DNA from: Streptomyces atratus
GTDB lineage: Bacteria > Actinomycetota > Actinomycetes > Streptomycetales > Streptomycetaceae
DNA length: 64,000 nt
Assembly (NCBI RefSeq): GCF_014648655.1
Contig: NZ_BMRN01000014.1
Location: 117,644 to 181,643 of the forward strand
Direction: 5' to 3'
Shown: piece by piece, positions 26,195 through 34,437 of the stretch
Layout: every line of letters begins with the position of its first letter
Numbering within the stretch: the first letter of the stretch is position 1
Notes under the pieces: model-generated
What the model saw: the letters and a program-made list of their open reading frames with translations, nothing else
What the model was told of the DNA's origin: nothing
Databases searched by the model: none
Made by a program: the position numbers and the translations under genes

Positions 26195-28219
26195 TTACTC
26201 TCTGTCGCTCAGGAACAGCCGCCGCACCACGCGCTCGGCCGCGTGTCCGTCGTCGTACGGGCAGAAGCGTTCCCGGAACGCCGCCCGCAGCTCCGCCGTC
26301 CGCGCCGAGCACCATTCGCCCGTCCTGAACACTTCCAGCAGCTCGTCCTCATCGGTGGCGACCGCGCCCGGGGTGTCGCCGGGGCGTCCGGACAGCAGAT
26401 CGAAGTAGGTGCCGCGCGAGGCCCGGTAGGCGGCCCAGTCCGGGGCGTGGCTGATGATCGGGCGGTCCAGGCACGCGTAGTCGAACATCAGCGACGAGTA
26501 GTCGGTGATCAACGCGTCGGAGACCAGGCAGAGTTCCTCGACGGACGGATATGCCGTCACGTCCACCACCCGGGCGCCGTCCAGCTGCGTCGAGCGCCCG
26601 TAGAAGTAGTGCGCCCGGACCAGCACGACGTAGTCCGGTCCGAGTTCGCGGGCGAGTCGTTCCAGGTCGAGGTGGGGGACGAAGCCCTTGCGGTAGTCGC
26701 GGTGGGTGGGCGCGTACAGCAGCACCGTCCGGTCCGGGGCGAGGGAGAGGCGCTGCCGGATCGCGGCGGTCTGCTCGGGGGTTGCGGTGAAGAAGATGTC
26801 GTTGCGCGGGTAGCCGAGGTTCAGATGCTCGTAGCCGGACGGGTAGACCCGGTCCCAGATCTCGGTGGTGTGCGGGTTGGCGGAGAGGGAGAAGTCCCAC
26901 TGGTCGGCGTGGGCGACGATCTTCTCGAAGCTGATGCCATTGGTGAGGGCCGGGTAGACGCGCTGGTCCAGACCCATGGTCTTCAGCGGGGTGCCGTGGT
27001 GGGTCTGGAGATAGCGCTGGCCGGGACGTTTGGTGAAGCCGCCGGGGAAGCTGGAGTTGTTGATCAGGTACGTGGCGGTGGCCATCGCCCGCCAGTAGGC
27101 GCGGGAGCCCTCGATGACGTAGGGGATGCCGGGCGGCATGCGGTCGCGGTGACGGGAGGAGACGACCCAGACGCCCCGGATGTGCGGGGCGAGTTCGAGG
27201 GCCTTGGCATGGATCGCGGCCGGGTTGCAGGCGACGCCCCGGTTCCAATAGGCCCCGTACACGGCGAGGTCGGGGTCCAGGGGGCGGAGCAGATCCGCGC
27301 GGTAGGCGGCGCGCATGACGCGGGCCCGGAGCGTCTTCTTGCGGTGGCGCAGGGCGGCCAGGGTGCGGGTGCGGCCGGTGCGTGCGGCTTCCCGGGCGCG
27401 GTGGGCGGCGTAGTTGCCGGGGAGGGCTGCGGCGCGGTGGAAGGCGGCGCGGTCCTCGGGGGCGATCCGGCCGGGGTCGGCGACGACGGCACGCAGGTGG
27501 TGGATGCGCGCCGCCCGGATCCGTGGGTCGTGGTCCGTCTCGGCGAGCAGCCGTTCGTATGCGTCGAGGATCGCGAAGTGGTGGCGTCCCGGGGTGGTGG
27601 CGAAGGCGCCGGTGCGGCGGATGCGGTGGCGGACACAGATCCGGTCGAGGGTGTCGAGCGTGCCGGCGCCGGAGGCCAGGAGGGTGGCGCGGTGGACGGG
27701 GAGGACGTCCTCATAGGGGCCGTCGGTGAAGTGGAGACCGTGCGCGGTCCAGAAGGCGCGGCGGAAGAGGCGCGGGACGGCGGTGGAGAAGCCCTCGGCA
27801 ACGGACGCCGGGGACGGGATGACGGGTGCCGCGGGCGAGACGTCCCCCCACCAGTCGATGCGGTCGTGTCCGAGGAGGAGTACGTCCGGTTCGCTCTCGG
27901 CCAGCCGGCCGGTGATCGCTTCCAGGGCGCCCGGTCGCAGCAGGTCGTCGCCGTCGAGGAAGAGGAGAAACCGCCCCCGTGCCTCTGCCGCCCCGGCGTT
28001 GCGGGCCGGACCCGCCCCGCGGTGCTCGGCGAGGGTGATCACCCTGACCCTCGGGTCGCGCGCCGCGAACTCGGCGGCGATCTCGGCGCTGCCGTCCCTC
28101 GACCCGTCGTCGACGACGAGAAGCTCCGGTTCACCGGGGCCCTGGCCCAGCACGGACTCCAGGCTCGCCCTGAGATATCCCTGAACGCGGTGGACGGGCA
28201 CGACAACACTGAGGAGCAT
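26195..28219 (-). CDS. GT2 / TagF-like hybrid (paralogue 4)
   Basis: A 674-residue short-form hybrid. The GT2 domain is intact (VVDDGSRDGS, LDGDDLLRPG). The TagF-like half has HHGTPLKTMG near residue 407, LGYPRNDIF, YAPTHRDY and TDYSSLMFDYA, closest in style to paralogues 1 and 2. I chose ATG 28219 rather than GTG 28246 because a minus-strand TACGCT with a TTCGGT 18 bases further upstream lies just ahead of the ATG. The longer version would also contain a rare TTA codon inside that promoter-like stretch. It ends 114 bases ahead of paralogue 3 on the same strand and is probably co-transcribed with it. Confidence 0.83.
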   Translation of the reverse strand: MLLSVVVPVHRVQGYLRASLESVLGQGPGEPELLVVDDGSRDGSAEIAAEFAARDPRVRVITLAEHRGAGPARNAGAAEARGRFLLFLDGDDLLRPGALEAITGRLAESEPDVLLLGHDRIDWWGDVSPAAPVIPSPASVAEGFSTAVPRLFRRAFWTAHGLHFTDGPYEDVLPVHRATLLASGAGTLDTLDRICVRHRIRRTGAFATTPGRHHFAILDAYERLLAETDHDPRIRAARIHHLRAVVADPGRIAPEDRAAFHRAAALPGNYAAHRAREAARTGRTRTLAALRHRKKTLRARVMRAAYRADLLRPLDPDLAVYGAYWNRGVACNPAAIHAKALELAPHIRGVWVVSSRHRDRMPPGIPYVIEGSRAYWRAMATATYLINNSSFPGGFTKRPGQRYLQTHHGTPLKTMGLDQRVYPALTNGISFEKIVAHADQWDFSLSANPHTTEIWDRVYPSGYEHLNLGYPRNDIFFTATPEQTAAIRQRLSLAPDRTVLLYAPTHRDYRKGFVPHLDLERLARELGPDYVVLVRAHYFYGRSTQLDGARVVDVTAYPSVEELCLVSDALITDYSSLMFDYACLDRPIISHAPDWAAYRASRGTYFDLLSGRPGDTPGAVATDEDELLEVFRTGEWCSARTAELRAAFRERFCPYDDGHAAERVVRRLFLSDRE

Positions 28220-28320
28220 GGCAGCCGAGCGTAATCGCGCACCCACCGCGCACCGAATCGCGTGTTCACCCGTTCGGGGCAGTGCCGGTGACCAGGCGCG
28301 TCCGCCCCGGTTGACCTGGC
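28220..28320. promoter_or_regulatory. Divergent promoter region of the teichoic acid genes
   Basis: The 101 bases between paralogues 4 (minus) and 5 (plus) must carry both promoters. On the minus strand TTCGGT-18 bases-TACGCT ends eight bases before the ATG at 28219, suggesting a very short leader. On the plus strand no good box was found. Confidence 0.4.
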
Positions 28321-31300
28321 ATGAAGCCGCGCCTCAGTGTCGTCGTCCCGGTCCACAACGTCGAGGACTATCTGGAGGACTGCCTGCGGTCGGTGGCCGA
28401 ACAGTCGGTCTCCGACATCGAGGTGGTCCTCGTCGACGACGGTTCGACGGACGGCAGCGCGGCCCTCGCCAGGGCGTTCGCCGCCCGCGACCGCCGCTTC
28501 CACTACGTCCGTCAGTCCAACGCGGGGCTGAGCGCGGCCCGCAACACCGGCGTGCGGCACACCACGGCGGACGTGCCGTATCTGGCGTTCGTCGACAGCG
28601 ACGACATCGTCGTCCACGACGCCTACGAACAGATGCTGGCGTCACTGGAGTCGACCGGCTCCGACCTCGCGACCGGCAATGTGTGGCGGCTGAACGAGCA
28701 GGGGCGGCAGCAGGCCTGGCAGTACCGCTGGCTGACCACCACCCGGGCCCGCACCCACATCAGCCGCGATCCGCGACTGCTCGCCGACCGGGTCGCCTGG
28801 AACAAGGTGTTCCGGCGCTCCTTCTGGGACCGGCACGCCTTCGCCTTCCCGGAGGGGAAGCTCTACGAGGACACCCCGGTGATGATCCCGGCGCACTTCC
28901 TCGCGGGCTCGGTCGATGTGCTGCACAAGCATGTCTACTACTGGCGGGTCCGGGAGGGGTCGATCACCCGACGGCGTACGGATGTGCAGGGCGTACGGGA
29001 CCGGATCTCGGCGTGCGAGCAGGTCAGCGCGTTCCTGGCGGGCCGGGGCGGGGTGGCGAACGGCGGTGCGCGGCGCCGCTACGACCTCTCGTGCCTGCGC
29101 GACGACTTCGTGTACTTCCTGGAGGGGCTCGCGATGGGCGGGCCCGAGTACCGGGATGCGTTCATGGCGGACGCGGGGGCGTTCCTGGACCGGATGGAAC
29201 GGATGGACGGGGCGGCCAGGTCGGGCCGGGCAGTGGCCCATGAACTGCCGGTGGAGCTGCGGATCAAGTGGCAGCTGGTGAAGGAGCGCAGGCTTGCGGA
29301 GCTGCTGGCCGTGCTCGCCTTCGAACGGGACAACGGCGCCGGGACGTTCATGGTCGGCGGCGTGCCGGGGCGGCGGCAGGCCGGTTTCCCCGGCATTCCG
29401 GACAGCACCCGCCTCGCCCGTACCGATCTCCCGGCCGTGGCACGGCTGTTGGAGGCTCAGTGGGGCGACGACGGGAAGCTGCTGCTGCGCGGTTACGCGT
29501 ACATCCGCAATCTGCCGGCCGCGGCTCCGCGCCACTCGCTGAAGGTGGGCATGGTGCGCGCGACCCGCCGCCAGCATCTGCGGACGGTGCCGGTACGGAA
29601 CGTTCCCGCACCCGAGGCGACCATCAACTCCGGTCAGCAGTTGCACAGTTACGACCACGCGGGTTTCGAGCTGACTCTCGACCCGCGTCGGCTGCGGCCC
29701 GGCGGCTGGCTGGTGGGCATGATGGTGGCCGCTCCTGGCACGGTCCGCCGGGTGGCCGTGCGGGCCGTGGAGGCGGGGTCCGTACAGCCGCTCGTCCATG
29801 ACCTGGGCGAGGGGCGGCGGGCGGTGCTCGACTACCTGGACGGGCGGCTGAGGCTGACCCTGGCGCAGCTGCCGGCCCGGTGCGAGGACCGTCGCATCGG
29901 CGAGGAGCTGGAGTTGACCGGCCGGCTGTACGGGGGCGCCCGGCCGAAGGCCCTGGTGCTGACCTGCGAAGGGGTGGCGGACCAGGAGTTCGGCCACCCG
30001 GTCGAGTGCCTGGCGGGCGACCGTTTCACGGTACGGATTCCGCTCACCGACCTCGCCGGGATGGCGGCCGCACCACAGGCACCGCACCGGGCGCCCCGCG
30101 AGGTCGAGCCGGAACCCGGCGGGCGGTGGCGGGCGCGGCTGGTGCTGGCGGACGGGTCGAGGGTGCCGCTGGCCGCGGCCCCGGAGGCGGCGCCGCCGGT
30201 CGTGGCCGATGCGGCGGGCGAGCTGGTGCTGGACCTGAGCGGGCAGCCGTTCGTGGACGGGGCGGCGTGGACGTCGGACGGTGCGCTGCGGGTGGAGGGG
30301 GTGACCGGCGCCGGAACGGGCGTACGGGAGGACGAAGGCCCGGCCCACCTCGTACTGCGGCACGAGGCACTGCGCGAGACGGTGACGGCCCCCGTCACAC
30401 ATGAGGAGCCGCGCGCGGCAACGTACGGGGAAGCACGCGCAGGGGCGCCCGAAGGGGCTTACGAGGGGGCTTACGAGGGGCGCCGCTTCACCGCGTTCCT
30501 CGCGCCCTCGGTGGCCGCAGGGCTGCACGAGGGCCGCTGGGACGCGTATCTGGGCGGCCGGCCGGTCCGTGTGCTGACCGCACTCACCGCCCGTCTGCCG
30601 CTCCGCCGCACGGAGGCGGACTCCACGGCCCCCGCACCCGGCCGGGAGTTCGCCCTGGACCGCAGGTTCGGCGACCGGCTGACCGTGCAGGCCGGACCGG
30701 TACTCGCGGTCGCCGAGCGGGGCGCGTACCGCCGGGCCGAACTGCGCGGCACGCACTATCCGGCCCGGCGGGCGCTGCCGCTGCGGGACGCCGTCCTCTA
30801 CACGGGCGGCGCCTCACCGCGCGCCGTCCACGCCGAACTCCTGCGCCGGGGCGTGGAGTCGGAGCACCTCTGGGTCACCGACGGGCTCCACGGACACATC
30901 CCGTCCGCCGCAGTCCCGGTCATCGAGCACAGTGCCGCCTGGTACGAGGCGCTGGCGCGGTCCCGCCGGATCGTCACCGCCGACCAGCTGCCCGAGTGGT
31001 TCGAGCGGCGGCCCGGCCAGACCGTCGTACAGACCTGGCACGGCACCCCCCTCGGCCGCTTCGGCACGGATCTGGGCGGCACCCTGTACGCCGACCACCA
31101 CCAGCTCGCCTCGCTGCCGCGCCGGGCGGCCCAGTGGTCCGTCCTGGTCTCTCCCAGCCGCCATTCCACCCCGCTGCTGCGTCGCGCTCTCGGCTACCGG
31201 GGCGAGGTCCTGGAGGCGGGTTCCCCCGCCAACGATCTGCTCTTCTCGGCCGACCGGGCCAAGACCGCCGAGCGGGTACGGCGCAGGCTCGGCATCCCGG

Positions 31301-31869
31301 AGGGCCGCCGGGTCGTGCTGTACGCGCCGACCTACCGTGACCAGCTGGCCCACCCGTCCGGCACCGGGGGCGAGCGGCCCCGCTACCGCTGGGATCCGGC
31401 GCTCGACCTGGCAGCGCTGGCGCACTCCCTCGGCGACGGCCACACCGTGCTGGTACGGCGCCATCCACAGGTGACCGGGAGCGTGCCCGGGGGACACGGC
31501 GTACGCGATGTGTCGGCCCACCCGGACACCGCGGAGCTGCTACTGATCGCCGATGTACTGGTCACGGACTATTCGGGGCTGATGTTCGACTACGCGCACA
31601 CGGGCCGTCCGATGCTCTTCCACACCTACGACCTGGAGCACTACCGCGACACGGTGCGCGGTTTCTGTCTGGACTTCGAGACCCGGGCGCCGGGGCCGCT
31701 GCTCGTCGGCACGGACGAGATCGCCGGGGTCCTGCGCGATGCCGGCGCCCTGACCGCGTCGGCGGCCCGGCACGCGGAGGCGTACGAGAGTTTCCGTCGG
31801 GACTTCTGCGACCTGGACGACGGCGGGGCGGCGGCGCGGGTCGCGGACCGGCTGCTCGCCGAGGGGTAG
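28321..31869 (+). CDS. Long GT2 / TagF-like hybrid (paralogue 5)
   Basis: A 1,182-residue relative of paralogue 3 with the same three-part layout. It has an intact GT2 domain (VVVPVHNVEDY, VDDGSTDGS, VDSDDIVVHD), an unassigned central region of about 450 residues, and a C-terminal TagF-like domain (TWHGTPLGRFG, YAPTYRDQ, VTDYSGLMFDYAH). The central part includes a small duplicated EGAY element near residues 715-725, absent from paralogue 3. Strong N-terminal similarity and equal length suggest paralogues 3 and 5 arose by duplication and inversion. The ATG at 28321 fits the N terminus of the family, although no canonical ribosome binding site is seen. Only three bases separate its stop from that of the convergent tetR gene. 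Confidence 0.83.
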   Translation: MKPRLSVVVPVHNVEDYLEDCLRSVAEQSVSDIEVVLVDDGSTDGSAALARAFAARDRRFHYVRQSNAGLSAARNTGVRHTTADVPYLAFVDSDDIVVHDAYEQMLASLESTGSDLATGNVWRLNEQGRQQAWQYRWLTTTRARTHISRDPRLLADRVAWNKVFRRSFWDRHAFAFPEGKLYEDTPVMIPAHFLAGSVDVLHKHVYYWRVREGSITRRRTDVQGVRDRISACEQVSAFLAGRGGVANGGARRRYDLSCLRDDFVYFLEGLAMGGPEYRDAFMADAGAFLDRMERMDGAARSGRAVAHELPVELRIKWQLVKERRLAELLAVLAFERDNGAGTFMVGGVPGRRQAGFPGIPDSTRLARTDLPAVARLLEAQWGDDGKLLLRGYAYIRNLPAAAPRHSLKVGMVRATRRQHLRTVPVRNVPAPEATINSGQQLHSYDHAGFELTLDPRRLRPGGWLVGMMVAAPGTVRRVAVRAVEAGSVQPLVHDLGEGRRAVLDYLDGRLRLTLAQLPARCEDRRIGEELELTGRLYGGARPKALVLTCEGVADQEFGHPVECLAGDRFTVRIPLTDLAGMAAAPQAPHRAPREVEPEPGGRWRARLVLADGSRVPLAAAPEAAPPVVADAAGELVLDLSGQPFVDGAAWTSDGALRVEGVTGAGTGVREDEGPAHLVLRHEALRETVTAPVTHEEPRAATYGEARAGAPEGAYEGAYEGRRFTAFLAPSVAAGLHEGRWDAYLGGRPVRVLTALTARLPLRRTEADSTAPAPGREFALDRRFGDRLTVQAGPVLAVAERGAYRRAELRGTHYPARRALPLRDAVLYTGGASPRAVHAELLRRGVESEHLWVTDGLHGHIPSAAVPVIEHSAAWYEALARSRRIVTADQLPEWFERRPGQTVVQTWHGTPLGRFGTDLGGTLYADHHQLASLPRRAAQWSVLVSPSRHSTPLLRRALGYRGEVLEAGSPANDLLFSADRAKTAERVRRRLGIPEGRRVVLYAPTYRDQLAHPSGTGGERPRYRWDPALDLAALAHSLGDGHTVLVRRHPQVTGSVPGGHGVRDVSAHPDTAELLLIADVLVTDYSGLMFDYAHTGRPMLFHTYDLEHYRDTVRGFCLDFETRAPGPLLVGTDEIAGVLRDAGALTASAARHAEAYESFRRDFCDLDDGGAAARVADRLLAEG

Positions 31870-31872
31870 TAC

Positions 31873-32487
31873 CTACCCGGCTCGGTTCTTGAGTGCGGCG
31901 ACGGCGGATGCCGCCAGGTCGTCGAGGTAGCCCTTGGGCAGCGGGGTGCGGACGACTGCGAGCCGCCAGTAGAGCGGGCCGACGATCAGGTCCAGCGCAC
32001 GGTCCGGGTCGCTGTCCTCGGGCAGCTCGCCGCGCGCCACGGCGTCGCGTACGACGACGGCGGCGATGCCCTGCTGCGGGTCCAGCAGGGCGGCCTTGAT
32101 CGTCTCGGAGATCTCCGGACTGCGGGCAGCCTCGACCAGCAGGTCCGGGATGACCTGCGAGGCGACGGGGTGGCGCAGGGCGTAGGAGGCGAGTTCCAGT
32201 ACGGCGCGGACATCCCCGTACAGCGAACCGGTCGCCGGGGCCGGCATGCCCTGGACGGCGACGGCGGAGACCAGGTCGAGGACCAGGGCCAGCTTGGACT
32301 TCCAGCGGCGGTAGACGGCGGTCTTGCCGACGCCCGCACGCCGGGCGATGCCCTCGATCGACATCCTGGCGAAGCCCACCGCAGCCAGCTCCTCGAAGAC
32401 GGCGCTGCGAATCGCATCGGTGACGTCCTCGCGCAGCACAGCGGCTCCGGCGGGGACACGGCGGCGGGTTCCCGGGTCGGTGGTCAT
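31873..32487 (-). CDS. TetR/AcrR family transcriptional regulator
   Basis: A 204-residue repressor-type protein. The N-terminal helix-turn-helix is clear (about residues 25-70: FARMSIEGIARRAGVGKTAV then YRRWKSK), followed by an all-helical ligand-binding half with a TetR_C-like pattern. It is divergent from tagG and tagH, so it most likely controls the exporter and itself. A near-perfect -10 box (TATGAT, minus strand 32499-32494) ends six bases before the ATG at 32487 and no ribosome binding site exists, suggesting a leaderless mRNA. The ligand cannot be predicted. Confidence 0.88.
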   Translation of the reverse strand: MTTDPGTRRRVPAGAAVLREDVTDAIRSAVFEELAAVGFARMSIEGIARRAGVGKTAVYRRWKSKLALVLDLVSAVAVQGMPAPATGSLYGDVRAVLELASYALRHPVASQVIPDLLVEAARSPEISETIKAALLDPQQGIAAVVVRDAVARGELPEDSDPDRALDLIVGPLYWRLAVVRTPLPKGYLDDLAASAVAALKNRAG

Positions 32488-32493
32488 GGCCGA

Positions 32494-32499
32494 ATCATA
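32494..32499 (-). promoter_or_regulatory. -10 box of tetR, probable leaderless start
   Basis: TATGAT on the minus strand is followed by six bases (tcggcc) and then the ATG of tetR, which places the expected transcription start on the A of the start codon. Confidence 0.55.
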
Positions 32500-32507
32500 G
32501 TCCGTAA

Positions 32508-32569
32508 CGACGAAACGGTTGCGTTGCGACGTGAATGCGCCCTACCCTCGGCGTTGCGACGATACGGTT
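32508..32569. promoter_or_regulatory. Repeated motif in the tetR-tagG spacer (candidate operators)
   Basis: CGACGA(A/T)ACGGTT occurs at 32508-32520 and 32557-32569, and GCGTTGCGACG occurs at 32521-32531 and 32551-32561, exactly 30 bp apart. The second motif contains the palindrome ACGGTTCCGT. A plausible promoter for tagG (TTGCGT 32519-32524, 18 bases, TACCCT 32543-32548) lies between the copies, so a bound TetR protein could block it. Confidence 0.45.
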
Positions 32570-32618
32570 CCGTCCCGTCGGTCTTCGTGTTCCTGCCCTC
32601 CCGTCGAAAGCGATCGTG

Positions 32619-33557
32619 GTGAGCCAGACAACAACACCAGCGGCCCCGGCCGACACCCCTGCCGGCACACCCCTGCCGGTGTACGCACCGGGTGAGCTCG
32701 CCGCGCTCGCCGCCCGGCACGGACTGACCATGAGCGGGGCCCGGCCCACGCTGGGCGCGTACGTCCGGCAGCTGTGGGGGCGACGGCACTTCATCACGGC
32801 GTTCGCCACCGCCAAGCTGACCGCCCAGTACAGCCAGGCGAAGCTCGGCCAGATCTGGCAGATCATGACCCCGCTCCTGAACGCGACGGTCTACTACTTC
32901 ATCTTCGGCGTCCTGTTGAACACGAAGCGCAACGTCGAGGACTTCGTGCCGTTCCTCGTCACCGGCGTGTTCATCTGGACCTTCACCGCCAGCTCGATCA
33001 CCGCGGGCACCCGTGCGATCAGCGGCAACCTGGGCCTGGTCCGGGCCCTGCACTTCCCGCGCGCCTCGCTGCCGATCGCGCTGGCCCTGCAGCAGCTCCA
33101 GCAGCTGCTGTTCTCGCTGGGCGCGCTGGTGATGATCCTGGTGGGGTTCGGGCAGTTTCCCAGGCCGTCCTGGCTGCTGGCGATTCCGGCGCTGTTCCTC
33201 CAGGCGGTGTTCAACACCGGTGTCTCCATGGTGGTGGCACGGCTGGCCGCCCGGACGCCGGACATCGCCCAGTTGATGCCGTTCATCCTGCGCACCTGGA
33301 TGTACGCCTCGGGCGTCATGTGGAGTGTGGACACGATGCTCAAGGGCGACCGGGTTCCGCACTTCGTGATGGTGATGCTGGAGTGCAATCCGGCGGCCGT
33401 CTTCATCGACCTGATGCGGTTCGCGCTCATCGACAGCTTCGGCGCGTCCCATCTGCCGCCGCATGTGTGGGCGATCGCCGGGGGCTGGGCGCTCGTGTGC
33501 GGCGTGGGCGGATTCGTGTACTTCTGGCAGGCGGAGGAGCGGTACGGACGTGGCTGA
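32619..33557 (+). CDS. tagG: Teichoic acid ABC exporter permease (TagG-like)
   Basis: A 312-residue ABC-2 type membrane protein with six hydrophobic helices after a roughly 60-residue Ala/Pro-rich cytoplasmic N terminus. TAQYSQAKLGQIWQIMTPLLNATVYY-type sequence before helix 1 is characteristic of polysaccharide and polyol-phosphate exporters of the TagG/Wzm family. It pairs with the ATPase whose start overlaps its stop. The transporter should move the lipid-linked wall polymer made by the neighbouring TagF-like enzymes across the membrane. I chose GTG 32619 (MSQTTTPAAP); the frame extends to 32535 through the candidate operators, which argues against the longer form. Confidence 0.82.
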   Translation: MSQTTTPAAPADTPAGTPLPVYAPGELAALAARHGLTMSGARPTLGAYVRQLWGRRHFITAFATAKLTAQYSQAKLGQIWQIMTPLLNATVYYFIFGVLLNTKRNVEDFVPFLVTGVFIWTFTASSITAGTRAISGNLGLVRALHFPRASLPIALALQQLQQLLFSLGALVMILVGFGQFPRPSWLLAIPALFLQAVFNTGVSMVVARLAARTPDIAQLMPFILRTWMYASGVMWSVDTMLKGDRVPHFVMVMLECNPAAVFIDLMRFALIDSFGASHLPPHVWAIAGGWALVCGVGGFVYFWQAEERYGRG

Positions 33558-34338
33558 CAACGTGACTGACTACAACGAGCGGGTACCGACCGTCGTCGTG
33601 GACGACGTGCACATCACGTACAAGGTCAATGGCGCCCGTACCGGCAAGGGCAGCGCCACCTCGGCACTCAGCCGGATCGTCTCGCGCCGGCAGACCCCCG
33701 GGGTGCGCGAAGTGCACGCCGTGAAGGGGGTGAGCTTCGCCGCGTACAAGGGCGAGGCCATCGGCCTGATCGGTTCCAACGGCTCGGGGAAGTCGACGCT
33801 GCTGAAGGCGATCGCCGGTCTGCTGCCCGCGACGAAGGGCCGGGTGCACACCCAGGGCCAGCCCTCGCTGCTCGGGGTGAACGCGGCGCTGATGAGCGAT
33901 CTGACCGGCGAGCGCAACGTCGTGCTCGGCGGCCTCGCCATGGGAATGACCCGGGCCCAGATCCGCGAGCGCTACCAGGGGATCGTCGACTTCTCCGGCA
34001 TCAACGAGAAGGGCGACTTCATCACCCTGCCGATGCGGACGTACTCCTCCGGAATGGGCGCGCGGCTGCGCTTCTCGATCGCGGCCGCCAAGAGCCATGA
34101 CGTCCTCCTGATCGACGAGGCGCTGTCCACCGGCGACGCCAGGTTCCAGCGACGCAGCAAGGAACGGATCAAGGAGCTGCGCAAGGAGGCCGGCACGGTC
34201 TTCCTGGTCAGCCACAGCAACAAGTCGATCACCGAGACCTGCGACCGGGCGATCTGGCTGGAGGCGGGGACGCTGCGGATGGACGGCCCGGCGCACGAGG
34301 TCGTGGCCGAGTACGAGAAGTTCACCGGCAAGAAGTAG
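33550..34338 (+). CDS. tagH: Teichoic acid ABC exporter ATPase (TagH-like)
   Basis: A 262-residue ABC ATPase with Walker A (GSNGSGKST), a signature loop of the export-type form (YSSGMGARLRFSIA), Walker B (DVLLIDEALSTGD) and the switch histidine (LVSHS). The Y-S-S-G-M signature and ALSTGD Walker B are those of TagH/Wzt-type exporters, not importers. There is no C-terminal carbohydrate-binding extension, in contrast to O-antigen Wzt. GTG 33550 overlaps the tagG stop by eight bases, implying translational coupling. Confidence 0.88.
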   Translation: MADNVTDYNERVPTVVVDDVHITYKVNGARTGKGSATSALSRIVSRRQTPGVREVHAVKGVSFAAYKGEAIGLIGSNGSGKSTLLKAIAGLLPATKGRVHTQGQPSLLGVNAALMSDLTGERNVVLGGLAMGMTRAQIRERYQGIVDFSGINEKGDFITLPMRTYSSGMGARLRFSIAAAKSHDVLLIDEALSTGDARFQRRSKERIKELRKEAGTVFLVSHSNKSITETCDRAIWLEAGTLRMDGPAHEVVAEYEKFTGKK

Positions 34339-34437
34339 CGGCGCGGGCGGCGGACCGGGGAGAGCGGCCGGAACGGCCGGGGCGATAAACTCCCGTGCCG
34401 CACAACGGGGTTGTCCGGATACCGCTCAGGGGGACAC

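Noticed and set aside
22439..28234. A 1,931-codon open frame on the plus strand
   Set aside because: It is antisense to two recognisable TagF-like genes. High-GC coding DNA leaves the opposite strand open, and the translation shows no family motif.
28220..28246. A TTA (bldA-type) codon at the start of paralogue 4
   Set aside because: It is coding only if GTG 28246 is used; the better-supported start at 28219 leaves it in the promoter region.
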